Source: Paenibacillus paeoniae (GTDB lineage: Bacteria; Bacillota; Bacilli; Paenibacillales; Paenibacillaceae). Taken from it: DNA of 64,000 nt. Numbering within the stretch: position 1 is the first letter of the stretch; each line of letters starts with the position of its first letter. Under the pieces are notes generated by a model. The model made no database searches. It saw only the letters and a program-made list of their open reading frames with translations, and had not been told where the DNA came from. Shown in pieces: positions 62,459 through 64,000 of the stretch. The stretch is taken from contig NZ_QUBQ01000002.1 in NCBI RefSeq assembly GCF_003388735.1, forward strand, positions 124,001 to 188,000, given 5' to 3'. Position numbers and translations under genes: made by a program.

Positions 62459-63376
62459 TTATCGGCCCTCCGGATGCAGATTCAAGCCCTCATCAGCCCT
62501 CTTTTGGGCCTGATCCAGCGGTTCCACATGGACATGCACGCCCATAATATTGTGCTTCCGACCCATTCTTTGTTCGATTTCATCGCAAATCCGGTGGCTC
62601 TCAATCAAGGATAATGCGGGATCTACGAGTACAATAACGTCTACCAGCACATTGCTTCCGTGAATTCTGGCTTTGATGTCCTTGATGGCAATAACTCCTT
62701 TGGTTTTGGCAATGGTCGCCCGCAGCGTTGTAAGCTCCTTCTCGTCGAAGCCGTCCGTCAGCGCATGGGTTGATTCGTAGAAGATGCCCCACGCCGTCTT
62801 ACATATAATGAGGCCGACGAGCAACGCCGCAACGGGGTCCAGCCACGGCATCCCGAACTGGGAGCCGATAATGCCGACCGCAGCTCCGATACTCACCAGA
62901 GCATCCGACAGGTTATCCTTCGCCGCCGCCATCAGCGCCTGATTGTTGATCTTGCGTGCCAGACGACTGTTATAGAAGTATACTCCGCCCATACATACAG
63001 CCGAAAATAGCGCTACCCACGCTGTTATCATATTTGGTGTCGTATGCTCAGCTGCAATAATCGATCTTACGGCAGTAATGAGGACTTGTATGCCCACGGT
63101 CGCCATAATGAAAGATGCAATAAGTGCCGCGATGGTCTCCGCCCGGAAATGGCCGTACGGATGATCCTTGTCGGGCGGCTTCTGCGAGATGCGCAGACCA
63201 ACAAGCACCGCTATGGATGCCACAATATCCGTTAAGTTATTGTAGCCGTCGGCTACAAGCGCGCCTGATACGAACCAATAACCTGCTACAAGCTTCATGG
63301 CGGACAAGACAACGTAAGCTACAATGCTTACCCATGCGCCCTTCTCGCCTTCTTTAATATCCTCATACTGTGTCAA
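62459..63376 (-). CDS. Cation diffusion facilitator, manganese-type motifs
   Basis: 305 residues. Six membrane helices precede a cytosolic ferredoxin-like domain (RIHGSNVLVDVIVLVDPAL, HNIMGVHVHVEP). The transport-site motifs are N46-xxx-D50 in helix 2 (DGYNNLTD) and D154-xxx-D158 in helix 5 (KDNLSD). Zinc CDFs have HxxxD at these places, while N/DxxxD marks the manganese exporters (MneP/MntE type). The start is TTG 63374-63376 with AGGAGG nine bases upstream. It probably exports Mn(II) in exchange for protons. Confidence 0.87.
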   Translation of the reverse strand: MTQYEDIKEGEKGAWVSIVAYVVLSAMKLVAGYWFVSGALVADGYNNLTDIVASIAVLVGLRISQKPPDKDHPYGHFRAETIAALIASFIMATVGIQVLITAVRSIIAAEHTTPNMITAWVALFSAVCMGGVYFYNSRLARKINNQALMAAAKDNLSDALVSIGAAVGIIGSQFGMPWLDPVAALLVGLIICKTAWGIFYESTHALTDGFDEKELTTLRATIAKTKGVIAIKDIKARIHGSNVLVDVIVLVDPALSLIESHRICDEIEQRMGRKHNIMGVHVHVEPLDQAQKRADEGLNLHPEGR

Positions 63377-63589
63377 AATGCCAAGCCTCCTGCCAATCTC
63401 TTCAAAACGTCTCTCGATATCATACCCGAGCAGTGCCGTGTGGGTCTAGAGAAACAGTGTTGACCTTATGCGAGCTTTTATGCCTCAGGGCAAAAGAGTG
63501 AGACAAGGGCCAGAATCGAGGAAGCAGCACTACCGGCTTCATCTCCGTTATGATGGGCGCATTGCAAGTGAATCATTCCCGCTCCACGC

Positions 63590-63627
63590 AAAAAAAACCG
63601 CCCCGAAATGTAACTTCGGAACGGTTC
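63590..63627 (-). terminator. Terminator of the ABC-F gene
   Basis: AACCGTTCCGAA and TTCGGGGCGGTT (one G-T pair) around a 6-base loop, followed by TTTTTTGCG on the minus strand. Confidence 0.88.
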
Positions 63628-63643
63628 ATAGGCTAGCAAGTTT

Positions 63644-64000
<357 letters not shown>

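Noticed and set aside
63377..63640. yybP-ykoY manganese riboswitch upstream of the CDF gene
   Set aside because: I could not find the conserved loop sequences by eye; a covariance search would be decisive.

Overview
The window reads as the chromosome of an endospore-forming Firmicute, most likely Paenibacillaceae (Paenibacillus or a close relative). The grounds are family-level: strong AAGGAGG-type ribosome binding sites, TTG and GTG starts, and many spore genes (gerQ next to a broken cwlJ, cmpA beside sprT, an alpha/beta SASP, an SspH-type SASP, kapB, a YjcZ-type peptide, a YheC/D ATP-grasp protein). A typical Paenibacillus-style set of surface proteins is also present (NlpC/P60 with SH3, LysM-3D, CAP domain, copper-amine-oxidase stalk domain, bactofilin with M23). 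Species assignment is inference; no rRNA is present.

Layout. 0-9 kb: a partial HAD phosphatase, a four-gene manganese ABC importer with a recognisable MntR operator, a class B PBP2, a small membrane protein, an MFS permease and a YjcZ-type peptide. 9-11 kb: a small Toprim protein, then a Sco protein and haem O synthase for cytochrome oxidase assembly. 11-14 kb: a spore block with decayed cwlJ, gerQ, yfhP and SASP. 14-20.3 kb: a DUF318 permease with a truncated YcgQ partner, an MCP without a sensor domain, and three secreted wall proteins (polysaccharide deacetylase, LysM-3D, CAP). 20.3-26.4 kb: a sugar epimerase/dehydrogenase pair, an MFS permease, a TetR/MBL operon with two operator palindromes, and YheC/D. 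26.5-31 kb: SPFH proteins (HflK-HflC; NfeD-QmcA type) and a membrane-anchored MerR regulator.

31.9-34.5 kb is an A+T-rich accessory patch. It holds a 25-residue holin-like type I toxin candidate, a GNAT acetyltransferase, an orphan membrane protein and an orphan lipoprotein. It ends at a decayed tRNA-Leu copy that lies 1.1 kb from an intact tRNA-Leu(GAG). A five-tRNA cluster follows (transcription order Asn, Ser, Glu, Lys, Leu), then sprT and cmpA.

36-64 kb is mostly core: nitroreductase, GNAT, Tex, a thioredoxin-like/glyoxalase-II-like pair, DedA, SspH, cardiolipin synthase, M23 with bactofilin, an ABC-2 exporter, the large subunit of glutamate synthase, an SGNH hydrolase with stalk domain, KapB, an MGDG-synthase-type glycosyltransferase, malic enzyme, MFS, a second DedA-like protein, NlpC/P60, a manganese-type CDF exporter and a partial ABC-F ATPase. 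Between malic enzyme and the MFS gene lies a nine-copy 51-bp tandem repeat, each unit carrying a hairpin.

Manganese import and probable export genes are both present. Wall synthesis, wall remodelling and spore coat/cortex functions dominate. The least conventional items are the cwlJ remnant beside intact gerQ, the tRNA-Leu duplicate bounding A+T-rich DNA, the type I toxin candidate, the 51-bp repeat array, and the PBP2 stop codon followed in frame by a triple DKKF-coding repeat. No complete transposon, CRISPR array, prophage or biosynthetic cluster was seen.
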